DNA of 64,000 nt from Chlamydomonas reinhardtii (GCF_000002595.2 NC_057020.1:1964567-2028566), one strand, 5' to 3'. Numbered from the stretch's first letter, positions 30,407 to 43,214 are shown. The notes: generated by a model from the letters alone, not told the origin. Numbers and translations: made by a program.

Positions 30407-33400
30407 ATGAAGTCTCAATTGTCGACGCGGGTTGGCACTGGCTCTGCGCGGCCGATGATTCACGGTAAGCGCGTTTGCGCAAGCGTATTTCTATGTTACA
30501 GCGCAAACGTTAGCAGCCATGGGGGATGCCAAGGTGCTCAAGAGCATACAATCAACTTGACCCTTCGTCGGGCTTGCGCCCTATGGTGCCGCCTGGGCTG
30601 CGGTGTAGCTCAATTAAATAACGCGAATAGGCCTGATTGTGTGCTGGAGTGACGTGAGGCTGACCGTTGACCTCGGGCAGGGGGCTGCGACACAGCGGGG
30701 CTGCAACTCACAGGGCGGCGGGGCTCCTGTAGGCGCAGGGGTACGCCAGCCTGGCCCAGCCCAGCGCGTGCCGTCGTGTCCCAGGGGCCCTGGCACCCGC
30801 GTCCCAGCAACTCCACGCCCCCTGCCTCCCTGACCCAGGCGTGGCCACCGCCCGGCCGGGTGTGCCTGCCGCCTCCACCCCCGCCGCTGCCGCTGCCACG
30901 ACGCCCGTGTCTGCCGCGGTCGCCACTGCCAGCCCCTCCGCCGCCTCTCCCGGCCCCTCCCCAGTGGACTTTACATCCTTTCGTGGAGTGCTGTTTGATG
31001 TCGACGGCACGCTGGTCGAGTCCGACCCCCTGCACTTCAAGGCGTGAGTCGCATGCCGTACGCGTCTGTTGCTGGGGGTTGCTGGGGCTGGGGCTGGGGT
31101 TGAGGCTGGGGCCGGGGCCGGGGCTGTTTGGGAGGCCCGTTTCACTTGTGTGCGTAACAGACCAGCCGGACAACGGGAGTACGGCAGCTCTGTGTGCTTG
31201 TCGTACGCAGAACCGGTACCGGTACGTGTTCGGGGTCGCCAACAGCGGCGCTGCTAGCCGCAGCGGTCGCCAAGCTGCTCGCCAAGCAGCCGCCGCCGCC
31301 CTGACGTGATGCGTCCATCTGCACTCCCGCCCAACCCTCGACCGCCCGCGCCAAACCCCACGCCACCGCCCATGCCACCGCCCACGCGACCTCCCGCATT
31401 CATCACCACCACCCTGCTGCAGGTTCCAGGAGATCCTGAGTGAGCTGGGCTACAACGGTGGCCAGCCCATCAGCGAGGACTTCTTCCGCCACCACATCAG
31501 CGGCCGACACAACCCAGAGGTGTGCGTGTGGGTGGTTGTGCGTGGTTGCGGGTGGCTGTGGTTGTGCGCATGAGATGGCCCGGGAAGTGCTGGCTGTAGC
31601 CGTGTAGGCCGACGCGGACAAACACTGCTTACAGGAGCAGCTGCTGCCCTGACAAACAAAGTGTCTGCAGCCGGGCTGTGTACCGTCAGATTGTGAGCAG
31701 GCTTCCTTAGGAAGCGGCGACGGCAAAGCCAAAGGCGCAGGACGTGAGGATGAACTGGTTGTGCGGCTGGGTGCACGTGCGCCATGCAGATTGCGGCTGA
31801 CCTGTTTCCGGACTGGCTCGAGGAGCGCCGCACGCAGTTCTACATGGACAAGGAGGTGCGGGTGGCGGGATGGGTGGGGGGGGTTCAATTATGGGGGACG
31901 CGGGCATGGGCGTGGGATCCCACATCCGGCGGTGGGGCCACGGGGCACTGGGTGCGGGGGACCTCGGTGGGCGCGGGCAGGAGTGGTGGGCGCGTGCTCG
32001 GCCTGTAGCGGCAACAGCGGCACAGCCGTGTGCAGCAGTACTACTGTCACAGCGTGTGAGTGTCAGTGACGTCTTTCAGGGACAAAGGCTGGCGTGTTGC
32101 AACAGAATACGGTACCTGCGTTTGGGCGCGTCACATCGCCGCGTTGCTGTTAATGTTAATGTTACAGGAGCGCTATCGGCGGTTGGCGGCTCAGGGTCTG
32201 GAAGCGCTGCCGGTGAGGGCGCGACACGCGGGGAGCGGAGGGAGTGACACGCGGGGAGCGGAGGGGGTGACACGCGGAGGGTCGCAGCTGTGGGCCCCGC
32301 CCAGAGATGGTGGCGGAATGGGAGCGGGGACACGATCATTCCCAAACCCAAACCCGCGCTAGCGCAATCAGGTTCGCACCGCGGTTTTCCTTACCAGTGG
32401 CTGCATGCCGTGCACAGGCGTTTATGTACACGCGGTGGGTGCTCTCTAGCACACGGTTTCGTTGCCCATCAATGCACTGGCACCCGCACATGGGCACACC
32501 CTCGCAGGGTTTGCGTGAGTTCCTGGACTGGGTGGCGGCGCGGGGCCTGCGCCGCGCCGCCGTCACGAACGCCCCGCGCGCCAATGCCGAGATGATGCTG
32601 ACGGCCCTGGGGCTGGATGGCTACTTCGAGGTGTGTGGGGATGTGGTGGGGGGAGGTGGGATAGTCGGTATGTGGGGGAAATCGGATGGGGGGAATGTGG
32701 TGGGGTGGATGGGAGGCAGCTCAACCTAAAAACAGAATCGGAGGGGCGGGGCTTACGGGCTGGGTGTGGGCACTTCATACCTACTCATAGCTTTTCATTG
32801 ACTCCCGTCTGGCATGGACGGCTGACTGCCCAACCTGCGAACACACATACACGTAACTCTGCATCGCACACACTGTCATACGCGTAATGTTTTCCTTGTG
32901 CTCTTCAATACATACGCGCGCGCACACGCACCCTCCCTGCCCCGCAGCACCTGGTGTTGGGCGAGGAGTGCACTCGCGCCAAGCCGCACCCCGACCCCTA
33001 CCTCACAGCCATGGAGCTGCTGGGGCTGCAGCCGGGTGAGGGCGGGCGTGTGGGTATGTGAAAAGAATGGCAGCGTATGGGTCTGCGGCGGCGCGCGCGG
33101 CGATGTTTGATCGCGGGGTGCCGATGTCCCGTTAATCTCACCCTGAACCCTAAACCCTTTATACTGCACCCTACATCCTACATCCTTTAACGTGTACCTT
33201 GTTGCCGCTGCCGCCTGTGTGGCCCCCCAGGGGAGTCTCTGGTGTTTGAGGACTCGCCCTCGGGCGTGCGGGCGGGTGTGGCGGCGGGCTCCCCCGTCAT
33301 TGCGCTCACAACAGGGCAGCAGCCAGAGGTGCTGGCGGCAGCGGGTGAGTGCCGCACCGGTAATGAGGGGGGGGACACGGGGGCAGTGTGGGAGGGGGTT

Positions 33401-33604
33401 TGCTGGGGATTCACTCCGGTCCATTCAGCGATGACGCCATGAAGCCATGGAGGTCGGGTAGTCAGTTATAAGCCGACCACAGACGCTTACCTCGCCTCTT
33501 ACTATCCTCCACCTCCCCTACACACACGCACACGCACGCAGGCGCGGTGTGGATCATCCGGGACTTCCGGTGCGTGATGGACGCCATTCGGGAGGCCGAG
33601 GCGC

Positions 33605-33648
<44 letters not shown>
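30407..33648 (+). CDS. HAD-superfamily sugar-phosphatase-like protein (SGPP-like)
   Basis: Nine exons (30407-30464, 30839-31043, 31423-31519, 31790-31855, 32168-32212, 32508-32630, 32948-33035, 33231-33344, 33542-33648) give 300 residues. The HAD motifs are complete: DVDGT (73-77, nucleophile and acid/base Asp), TNAP (177-180), Lys210 in AKPHPDPY, and FEDSPSG with Asp235. The cap domain includes ISGRHNPE and LFPDWLEE, as in Arabidopsis SGPP. This points to a phosphomonoesterase acting on small sugar phosphates; the true substrate is unknown. The ATG at 30407 was chosen because exon 2 has no in-frame ATG before the catalytic motif and the 30464/30839 splice restores phase. Residues ~20-55 are Ala/Pro/Thr-rich and could be part of an organelle transit peptide. 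The protein ends in 13 consecutive Gln. Confidence 0.88.
33607..33645 (+). repeat. Coding (CAG)13 microsatellite at the 3' end of the HAD gene
   Basis: Thirteen uninterrupted CAG codons run directly into the TAG stop. Imperfect CAG/TAG-type triplets continue through the 3' UTR to about 33760. Length variation here would change only the Gln tail. Confidence 0.95.
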
Positions 33649-34388
33649 AAGCGGTAGGAGTAGCAGTGGCAGCAGGAGGAGCAGGAGCAGTAGAAGCGGC
33701 AGCAGTGGACGTGGCAGCAGGAGCAGCAAGAGCAGAAGCAGCGGTAGCAGGAGCGAAGGATTCGGCCTTCCTGGCTATCTGGTCAGGTGGCGCTGTTGAG
33801 AGGGAGCGTGCGCAGGCGCCTGCAGATTGTGGTGTACACTGCGTTTGGTGAGTTGACATGAGCGGCAGAGCGGGCTAATGAATCGGACGGAGCTCATCAG
33901 CAGTGGCTCGATATATTGTGAGGAGAGGATACGGTAGGAGCAGAACGGAGTGTGAGTTGGTGCCGTGTAGCGCTGTGAGGGAAAGATGTTGACATGAGAG
34001 AGAGGCTGCACCGTTCCGGTTGGAGGGGCATGCTGTGCAGCGGTGAGCCGGTGATACCAGTAATTGAGAGTGCATCGAAGAATAACAATCCAATGCCGGT
34101 ACCGGTAGTCTGCGATATGGTGGTGCAGGGCGTCGAGGGCAGGTGAGGGGCAGAGTGAGGGTTACGTGAGTGGGACGGTGACAGGCTGCAGTGGAGCGAG
34201 CGGGCCGTGCACCTGGCAGAGGCAGTGAGCACTTAAATGACGGTGCCTGGACGAAGGGAGATGCCGGCCAGTAGCGAGGGGAGCGAGCCATGGTGTCTGC
34301 GCATGAGCAGCCGTCAGAGGGTGAGAGTGCGGCTGCCCGAATGGGGGCGTGAAACGTGCGGCCGATTGGGCGGGCGGAACTCTCGGGC

Positions 34389-34404
34389 TGTAACTCGGCT
34401 GTAA
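34389..34404 (+). terminator. Paired TGTAA poly(A) signals after the HAD gene
   Basis: Two TGTAA words at 34389-34393 and 34400-34404 lie ~745 bases after the HAD stop and only ~110 bases before the aquaporin start. The 33649-34513 interval holds no other gene, so the aquaporin promoter must overlap the HAD 3' UTR. Confidence 0.6.
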
Positions 34405-34513
34405 CTCCAAAAGCCTTCGCAGTCTCTGTGCGAACAGCTCCTGACCTGACCCCGGCCTTAAACAATTACGGTATCGCAAGAGCACTGACGAGTTTTTGGG
34501 CCCAGTCGCAACC

Positions 34514-37500
34514 ATGCGCAGCATTCGAATTCCGCACCCGCACATCGGGCTGGCCCTCAGGGACCGGCACTTCGTCACGGTGAGAGGGGCAAGGAGCAGC
34601 AGGGGGCGGGCGGCGAAGGGGCGGGGGCGGCCCGTGGGTCTCTCGGAGCCCAACCGTCGCGTTCACCTACGCGCCTGCGCGCCGACGTTTGTGGCTGTGC
34701 TCCCGCCGGCTGGAGAGAAACGGAACACCAGCAGCGGTGGCGGGGCGAAGGCTCGAGTGTGTGTGGACTCGACGCGGACGTCAGCCTTATGACGCCGGCC
34801 GCCGCGGTGTCTCGCGACCGTGGGGGCTGGCGTTCTGTGTCGCTGGTCGCTTGCCGCCTGAATCTGTGCGCGGGTAAAGGCTGGGGCCTAAGGGACAGCC
34901 ACAGTCTGGCGCCCGCTCCGCCGTGTTCAAGCGTGTCACCGGGACCACCCCAGCAGCTCTCACCAACCCCTCGGCATCCCGGTTCCCTCTCTCCCTCCCC
35001 CGCCCCTCTCGGCCTCTCCCCCCCCCAGGCCCTCCTGGCCGAGTGCCTGGGTGTGCTGCTGTTCCAGCTGCTGGCCGGCAGCCTGGGGCCCGGCCCCGTG
35101 GAGACCGCCACAGCCTTCGCCGCAATCAGTGAGTCCAGCCCCGCGGTGCCCTGGGGCCCCATAGCTGCCAGCCACCCCGTCTGGGCCCGGCCACCCTTCC
35201 TCCGGCCACTGGCCACCCCTGCCTCATACTTGGCCCGCGTTCCTGTCATACCCACACCCACGCGCGCATACATTCACGATGCCACACGCTAAACTTGATC
35301 CTCCCTTACCCACACTTGTAATCCGCATCCTTACCCACACATCCATTTTTGCTCCTCGCAACTGCACACCGCTTATCCTTACCCCGCATCCCCAATCTTT
35401 ACCCCATGTCCCAACCCGGGCTCTGGCTGCAGTGTACTTTGTGGGCCCGCTCAGTGGCGGGCATCTGAACCCGCTGGTGAGCCTGGCGGGCGCCGCCACC
35501 GGCCACATCGACCTGGTGCGCGGGCTGTGCTACGCAGTGGCGCAGGTGAGCGAGTGCGTGGTGGCCAGCAGGTGGTGGTGGGTGGGCGGGTGGGGTAGTT
35601 CATTCTAGAACCCAAGCAAAGCAGGCCAGCCGAGTGAACTTGAACCCACAGGGGGCAAAAGGAAGATTCCTGCGCATGTGCACACGCATGGGGAGGGCCG
35701 GAGGAGGGACGGGGCGGAGGAGGAGCTGCAGACTGCGGTCAAGGGCATGTGTTACCAAGCAGAGTGCATGCAAACAGGGCATGTGTGTTTGACCGCGGTA
35801 AGGGCTTTGGCCCCAGGTAACGCCCTCATCCTGCTCACGCTCCGCACGCTCCGCTGCCCTCACCGCCGCCCTCACCGTCACGCCGCCGCCTGCAGATCCT
35901 GGGAGCCATCCTGGGAGCCATCCTGCAGGTGGGAGACGGGGGATGGGGGATGGGGAGTGGGGATGGGCCGATGCGGGGAGGGGCTGCCGCCATGGGGCCC
36001 TGCATGGGGCCGTAGCCATCACAGGTTTCTGTGCCTTCTTCACTCTGCAACAAGGGCAACTTCATACTGTACCTGGGCTGCTAAGTAAGTACCGAATTGA
36101 CCGACAGATGCGAACCTATATGGACCCGGGACCCACCCACCTCCACCTCCACCTCCAGGTGTGGCTCATCACCGACTTCAGCTTCGGCGCCCCCTCCGAC
36201 AGCTGCCTGGCCCCGCCCAAGCACGTCAGCGGGCCGCAGCTGTGGGGCTGGGAGACCCTCCTGTCCTTCTTCTTCCTGGCGGGTGAGAAGGTGCCAGAGA
36301 GAGCGCCTCGGGTGGTGGCGGTGGTGCGGTGGTAGTGGCGATGGACACCATGTGCAGCTCTCTGGCATACCTCGCGCTCCAATGGCCGTGTTGGGTGACA
36401 GGGCACGTGCCTTCACGTCCTCACCATGAATCACGCTGCTCCGCACTCCCTTCTTTCCTGGCCCTACTTCTCCTCACCTCCCCCCGTTGGGCCCGGGCGC
36501 ACAACCTCCCTCCCCGACAGTGATGTATTCGTCCGTGTTTGTGGCTCCCGGTCACGGCGGCGCCGCGCCCCTGGCCGCCGGACTGGCACTGCTGGCCGCC
36601 CTGTCCACTGGTGGGTGGGGTGCGTGGGCGGGCGTGCAGGAGCTAGCATATGTGCAAGCGGTCGTTTTTGAACCCTATATACATGGAGCGCGTGCATACG
36701 TTAACGCATAAAACCGTGTGTGGCTCTGCGGCCCTGTCGCGTGTCGTGTGCGTGTGCGTGTTACGCGCGAATCACTTCAGCCGCTCCCCAGCCAGCCCCC
36801 CAGCCGCGCCCGTTCCTGCCTACTCCCTTCCCGACGACTCCTTGAAGATTGGGACCTAATTCGTTGCGCTCGGGCATATAACCCCTCCCCCGTCTCGCTC
36901 AACCGTGCGTGTACCCCGTCTCCACCCCCCTCCAGGCGGCTTCTACACGGGAGGCAGCCCGCTCAACCCCGCCCGCATCTTCGCCAACATGGTCGTGTTC
37001 CGCTGCGACGCGGTGTGGGGCTGGACCTACCTGGCCGCGCACCTGGCGGCCATTGGCGCGGCGGTGGCCTGGGTGTGGCCAGTGCACGGCCTGGGAATGT
37101 TCATGGGAGGTGAGGTGGTAGGGCGGGAGGCCAAGGGGGGAGGGAAGGGTGAGCGGGGGCGTGGCGGTGGGGAGAGGGGAGGGAAGAGGGGGCTATGGCG
37201 TGCAGGTCTCGCGCCTTCCGGCCTTCCCTGTTGTGCTGCCGGCCGCGCTGACCTGATGCACGCCCGGCGCAGCCGTAGCCAACGCGTTTGCGCCCATCAC
37301 TTCCTCCCGAGGTCCTCCTGCCCCCGTCGTGCGCCGCCGCGCGCGTGCAGGCCCCCGCCCCGACGCCTTCACCGGCGCCGCCAACACGCTGGGCGGCAGC
37401 AGCCTCACCGACCCCTTCCTGGCGGGCACCACTGGCAGCAGCAGCGGCGCCCCCGCCGGCCCCACCAGCGGCACCGGTGCCCGCGGCACAGGCGGAATGG

Positions 37501-37529
37501 AACCCGCCAGTGCGGGAGGCTACGTGTAA
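34514..37529 (+). CDS. Aquaporin / major intrinsic protein with NPL-NPA boxes
   Basis: Eight exons (34514-34579, 35029-35128, 35433-35545, 35896-35928, 36159-36282, 36521-36610, 36936-37109, 37273-37529) join to 318 residues. The first half-helix motif is SGGHLNPLVSL, with NPL (68-70) in place of the usual NPA. The second is GGSPLNPARIF with canonical NPA (186-188). Helix 1 (LLAECLGVLLFQLL), helix 2/3 and helices 4-6 are recognisable. The C-terminal tail is Gly/Ser/Thr-rich and ends in GGYV. A water or small-solute channel is expected; from the NPL variant I cannot tell water from glycerol or another solute. Exon 4 is only 33 bases and encodes a doubled LGAI. A possible 39-base intron at 37312-37350 was left unspliced because it is open and in frame. 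Confidence 0.88.
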
Positions 37530-37884
37530 ATGGGAGATTGGAGGATAGATGCGTAATGCGTGGGTAGGTGAATTGGTTGCGTGGCGTGTAGGCACGCTGG
37601 GGAAAGGAGTCGGCATTGCCGTAGACTTGGTACCGTGGGCTTGGTTGGTCTGGTTAGGCAGGGAGGAGTCACTTGTTGGCTTATTGGCCCCCGACGGGGT
37701 GCAGAGCATATGCGGTGCCATGGTTGTGTCGTTGCGGAATTGTTTGTTAGAGTGTTGGTGTGCGGTTGCTAGGGGGTCATACAGCTGGCATCAAAGGCAC
37801 AAGCTGGCAAGGATGTTGATGGGACGACTCATTATCTGATAGGGAGGGGCAGACCGAAGCGCCTGGCGGTTGAACCGTTGTGTG

Positions 37885-37889
37885 TGTAA
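37885..37889 (+). terminator. Candidate poly(A) signal TGTAA of the aquaporin gene
   Basis: TGTAA lies 356 bases after the stop; another overlaps the stop codon itself and is unlikely to serve. The interval 37530-38478 shows no other gene and should contain the next promoter. Confidence 0.55.
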
Positions 37890-38478
37890 AGAGGGCCACA
37901 GGCAGACTCGACAGACCCTAAAATGCTGTCGCCACGTTTGGCAGACGCAAATGGTGCGCGGTCACACTGCATGGTTCGAGCAGCGAACGATTGAAGTCGA
38001 GTGGGCGCTTCAGGGGTGCCAGGGGTATTTAGCCCGGCCGCTACGTGGGGTTTCCGGGGTCGTGGTGTCCGTGTGGCTGCATGCGGCGAGCCTTGGGTTT
38101 CGTGCCAGATGACCCAACACGCGTCGCTGTGGGGACATAACATCAAAATGGGCAGGAGGACAAGGAGCTGCATGACGGGGCACCGCGCAAGCAGAGGGAG
38201 CCCAGCGCGTACAGGGCCGCGCTCAGTCAACTTGCGGATGACCGCGATCGCAAACTCCATAGAAACACCCACTACCCCTTATTACAAACTGAGCATATTT
38301 GCTTCTATCACCAGCATACCCCAAAAGCGACTTAGAGTGCACCTTAACACACCGCGACCCAGACGTAAAAGACTCCTTTGACGCGTTTACTAGAAGCTCT
38401 TCTGTATCTACAGCTGATAAAGTATAATCTGACCTTCAGTAAACCTAGAACCTAGAGCCTTCGTTCGGAAATTTCAGG

Positions 38479-40779
38479 ATGCCCCAGAAGCCGACTCTGC
38501 CCAGCCTAGTAGGGAGAAAGTTCAAAAAACCACCAAAAGAGCCACCGGATGGAGGTGGCAATGGCGGTCTGCCGGCCATCCGCCCCAGCAGCGCCCAAAC
38601 CCACACCACCGACTCGACGTGAGTGCGACGGGGTCGGGAGCGGGTGCGGACGCCACGGCTTGCTGGATTGGGGGAAGCGGGCAAGGGCTGGGGAAGGATT
38701 GAGAGGACTGGGCTCCTGCAGCGTTTTGCGCCAGCTCGTAAACGTGCCATCCCGCTCTCGCCTCCTCCCGCTCCTCCCCCACACGAAGCCTACCCGCGCT
38801 GGCCACGCTGCCCGAGGACGACGCACTGGCAGCCGACCAGCTTCCCCCAGCCCCGCCCCCCTACGTGCCGCGCTCCACCGGCCGCCCGCCACGCATCACG
38901 TACGACGGCGTGGGGGACTACGACATCGCCAAAGTGTGGCGGGAAACGGCGCCCGAGGGCCTCGGATCCTCCGTGGATTTCACGAACGCGGCATGGCTGC
39001 TAACGGCGGGCTCGGGATCGGGGCGCTCGAGCACTGCTAGCTCGGGCAGCGGCCGCAAGCGGCTGTCGCTGCCGGGGCAGTCGAGCTTGGGGCTGGGCGG
39101 CAGTCCGCTGGGTCCAGGTGGCGGCAGCGGCAGTTGGGACTGGCGGCTGGCGGAGCTGCGTGGCGTGCTGGCGCAGGAGGTGCGTGGGCCCGGGCCACAC
39201 GGGGCAGGAGGGGTCTGGATGGGTCACACCTGTAAGGGGGAGGGGGGCGAGGCGAGCCGGGGTCTATGGCATGTTGTGGGAGGAGGGAGGAGGGAGGAGG
39301 GAGGAGGGAGGAGGGAGGACGGAGGCGGGAGGCGGGGATGGAGGGGAGTTGCGTGGTACGTAAGCGCCAATGAAACGACACCCAGGGCCTCAAGTTGGCG
39401 CAGGCGGAGGGCAGGGGGCACCCACCCACCCACCCACCACCCACCCGCACCCACTCCTCTCTCCCCCACGCCCCTCCGCAGCTGGGTGGAGGCTTCCCCG
39501 CCGCGCAGTGGCCGCCCAAGTCCGTGCCGCGCAAAACCGTGGAGTCCATCCCCATCAAAACCTTCCGGACCGAGCTGCTCGCGCTCAAAGCCGCGGGGCT
39601 CAACCTCACCACCCTTCGCTACCTGCTCTACTCGGCGCCGGGGGCGCTGGCAGTGGAGGGCGTGGTGGCGCGGCTAGGTGCCCTGCGGCGGCTGACGGGC
39701 AGTGCGGATGAGGTGGAAACGGTAGACCTGTGGGTGCGAGCTCCGGCGCTGATGACGATGAGTGAGGCGGACCTGCGAGAGCGGCTTGAGGCGGTGGAGG
39801 CGGTGATGGGCAAGGAGGGCAGGTGAGCGGGGGCTGGGGTTGGCCAGGTGGGTAAGGAGAGGCGGGGTGGCGTGAGGTGGGTAGAGAACTTAAATTCCAG
39901 ACAAACCAAGACCCAGAAGAAGGAGGGTTGGTTAGGTTGAGCGTGTTATGGCGGGTGTGGAGGGGAGAAGGCATGCTTCTTGCGGGTGGCCTGGAGGTCG
40001 TGGGGTTGTGTCGCTCGGGGTGCAGAGCTGTTGGCTGCGTGGATTGGGAGCTGGGACGAAGCAGTCCTCCCCCTCCTCCCTCTGTTCAGCTCGGGCATAT
40101 ACCCCTCCTCCTCCTCCTGCTCCCCCTTACATACCCAGGTCTGCCGCCTACGTGCGCGACCTGGTGCGCCTGCACCCGGGTGTGCTGGCGGCGCGGCCCG
40201 AGGCGCTGGACTGGCGGCTGGCGCTGCTGCGGGAGGCGGGCGGCGCCGTGCGCAGCTGGCGGCAGGAGCTGGCGGGCGCGGCGCCGCGGCGGCTGGGGGC
40301 GCTGCTGACGGCGCCCAAACGGTCGCTGCTGCGGCTCAAATACACAGTGGAGCGGGGGTGAGTAGCGTGGTGGCGTCGTGCCACATGTGTGAGGTTGTGG
40401 TGGGAATTCTACACGGGGTTGCCAATCCACACAGACTCAACAGTCCTGCCTGCCCTGCGCCATATAAGCAACGCCGTCTTCTCCGGACTCATGCTTGGAA
40501 TCCCCTTCCCCCATACAGAACCACATCGCGCGCAATGCCCTGCATGTTTCCTTCCCTTGTGCTGTTGCTCCATAATAACACACGCGTCGCGCACCCGCAC
40601 GCACGTGCAGCTCTGCGCCGCTGGGCATGGCCGCCATAATCCGCTGGAGCGACGCCGAGTGGGCCGCCCGCCAGCCCGACTTCGCCGCATGGGAGGCCGA
40701 CTTCCTGGCGTTGGAGGCGGCGGAGGCGGCGCTGGACGCGGAGCGGCTCAGCGAGTGGGCGCTGCTGCCGCTGACATGA
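38479..40779 (+). CDS. Uncharacterised protein with possible mTERF-like helical repeats
   Basis: Five exons (38479-38618, 38789-39179, 39482-39822, 40139-40357, 40611-40779) keep phase and give 419 residues. The N-terminus (MPQKPTLPSLVGRKFKKPPK) is basic and followed by Pro/Gly/Ser-rich sequence. The second half is leucine-rich helix pairs such as LWVRAPALMTMSEADLRERL and DLVRLHPGVLAARPEALDWR. These resemble the P-x-L...L repeat pattern of mTERF proteins, which bind organelle DNA or RNA; the match is by eye and partial. It could also be another alpha-solenoid protein. The last helices are acidic (EAAEAALDAERLSEW). No metal or catalytic motif is visible, and no TGTAA was found within ~600 bases of the stop. 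Function is not assigned. Confidence 0.6.
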
Positions 40780-42292
40780 GGAGGGAGAGGGGGAGGGAGA
40801 GGGGTTGCGGAGAGAGGGTGTGATGAAGAGGGGGGGCATGCAGCTGGGTGTGGGGGCGCGGGCAGGGTGGTGGGTGCGCCGCTGTCGTGATGCGTTGTGC
40901 GCAATGCGACATGTTGGCACTTCGGCTTTCCGAGTCACGGCGCCCAGTCATGCCCCAGGGTGGCGAGATTTGTTTGTTTGCTTGGGCTGCTGCGTCAGGC
41001 ATGTGCCGCTTGAGGCTTGTGGGCAGCTGTGGCCCCGGGCCTCGGGAGTGGCTGCAGCGTTATGTCCGTGTGAACGCTGTGGACTACATGACTGTACGGT
41101 ACGTTTCTATGAGCATACACTACAAGTACTTTGAAATAGAAGTAGAAGTAGTTACACCCCGACGCGGCAGTAGTGTAGGTCAAGGGAGCGGGGGGATGAT
41201 GTAGCACCCCCGCTACCGACATTTGCGTTGAAGGCTTAATGCTACATGTGAATTCAATCCTAATCAGCTGACGGTGGGGTGGGATGCGCCTGCACTAGTC
41301 AGAAGCACAGCTCGTATGGGAACTGGAAAGCATATTGAGGGCAGGGTATGAGTGGTGCAATGGCCACGTCTGCCCCTGACGGCCCGACCTCCCAACAGAT
41401 GAAGGTGCATTGCTTGGCGAAGTCGGACAAAAGCCTGACGAGCAAGGGACATTATGTTTGGTTGCGCTGACTGTTACTTGCGGCATGTACCGCAGCTTGC
41501 ACGTTCGTGTGCGTTATTACGTGGTGCGTGGGATGGATTTGCATTGTGCGTGGGCCCATGAGGCCAAGTGTGTACTACTGCCAAGCATGGTCGAACAACG
41601 AAGGCGCGGGACGGAAAGTAACGCGCGGGGAGCCGAGGACACAGCTCAGCGAGGATGCTCGGGATGGTGTGGCCTCATGCAGACGTAGCATGTCCATGAT
41701 GTGGGTTGGCATAATGGCATGCACCTCTGCACCCCAGAGGCAGAGGGCGGTACGCACGAACTATAACGGCAGGGAATGGCGGGTGATGATGCTGATTGCG
41801 GAGCAAGGTGGCGACACAGCAGGCCGGTAGCTAGGAGGCGGCAGATCCCCTGGCGCTGGCAGGGCGCGCCGCAAACTGGCCACACGCCGCCCGCCGACTG
41901 GTCGACTGGATGTATGGATCCACGCCGGCATTGCGTTTCACAGAGAAGCAGGTCTGAGTGGAGGGCACTTGGCTGGCGCTGCTGTGGAGTGGAGCGTCCC
42001 TGCATTTATTTGCCTTGAAAGAGCGAGGTGACTGTGCCTCGTGCCTTGTGCCTTCGGCTGGGGGCGGGGCTATGGCAGCATCGGTAGCCTAGCGCAGGCG
42101 CAGTACCAGCAAGCTATGGAGCGCGCCGGGCCACACCCGCACACACTCCAGCACAGCAGCAGCAGCTAGAAACAACAGCTATATCTAGCAACAGGGCCAC
42201 CGACATATCTGCTTCTTGCCGTTCCGCAGTGGTGCTTCGATCAGTTGCACGTAATAGCGCCGACCACGATATATAACCAACATATCGGTGCA
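40780..42292. other. Intergenic region, no gene supported
   Basis: About 1.5 kb between the mTERF-like gene and the decayed b561 fragment. Frames in it are short and lack splice-consistent partners. Nothing repeated elsewhere in the window was noticed. Confidence 0.5.
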
Positions 42293-42757
42293 GGGTGCGT
42301 GTCCCTGAATGTGCTGTCAGGTGCCGCCGCAACCGCCACGCGCACCACCGACAGCCAGCGACCGCCGTCACCAGACATCAGATGCTTGCACTGCACGGCG
42401 GCGCTCTTGCCGCCGCCGGCTGGGTGCTGCTGGTGCCTTGCTGGGCCTGCTGGTCGCTGGCGCGGCACCAGCGCAACATCGCGCGCGCCCCTAGCTACCT
42501 GTCGCCCATGCGGGCCAGCAGGTAGATGGGGGGGGGGGTGGGGTAGGGGGGGCCGGGTCATCGTCGATCGTCGCCAGCAGGGTCGGTGACGGTCAGTGAC
42601 GGTCCCCTTACGCTTCCGCCGCACCTCGGCCCCGCCCGCCGCACAAGTCCCCATACATCTGAGAGCCTGCGCTGGCGCTGGAGACGTCCTCAATGGCCAC
42701 GTCTCAGTCCTCAGGCGGCGGCTTTGATGACAAAGACGCAGCGAAGATTGACATGTA
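42293..42757 (+). pseudogene. Decayed partial duplicate of the DOMON/b561 gene
   Basis: Bases 42293-42490 match 55660-55830 of the DOMON/cytochrome b561 gene: SLNVLSGA, then LALHG..LAAAGWVLLVP, then ARHQRNIA. The reading frame shifts between these blocks. A second block at 42688-42757 matches the end of the same gene's last exon (ATSQSSGGGFDDKDAAKID against VTSQSSTGFEDKEATTGID). Everything between, including the b561 core, is missing or unrecognisable. It therefore looks like a deleted tandem duplicate rather than a processed copy. Without the inserted hAT element it would lie only ~1 kb upstream of the intact gene. Confidence 0.75.
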
Positions 42758-43214
42758 CGGATGGACATGCATGATGCCGCCTGCTGCTGATGACTTCTGG
42801 CGCGTTGGGCTGCTGGTTAACGAAGATAGCAGCGGAAGGGGACATGGCATTCGATGACGCTACATATTTATTCATTCATAAGTAATTGGGCGGATGCGTG
42901 TCGTTGTGGGTGGCCCACCCGACGAGGCGGCGGCTGGCGGGTATATATGTATGGGGCCCGACCTGCAGGAGTCGAGTCTTCGGTAACTGCTGGTGCTCAC
43001 TTGGTGTTCGTAAGTAATCACTGAAGTCGCGTACTGAACGTAGTGGCAAGTCGTGTTGTTAGCATGCGCGAGCGAATAAAGCTGGACATGAGCGAATGTT
43101 CGTGTCAGGAACGCGAAAGGGGCGACGCTTCGCGTCGCCATGGACGCGGTCGAGGGGTGCGATCTACGCGCTCAGGCAGCGCTCAGCTGTGTTGTTGGCC
43201 AGTGCCCGTATCAT

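Noticed and set aside
33141-33157. Telomere-like CCCTGAACCCTAAACCC
   Set aside because: Only one or two imperfect units inside an intron; the known Chlamydomonas repeat is TTTTAGGG in long arrays.
36025-36085. Extra aquaporin exon between exons 4 and 5
   Set aside because: Its reading frame ends in TAA at the donor, and exons 4 and 5 already join in phase without it.
37312-37350. 39-base intron in the aquaporin last exon
   Set aside because: Length is a multiple of three and open in frame, and far shorter than the other introns here; unspliced reading is simpler.
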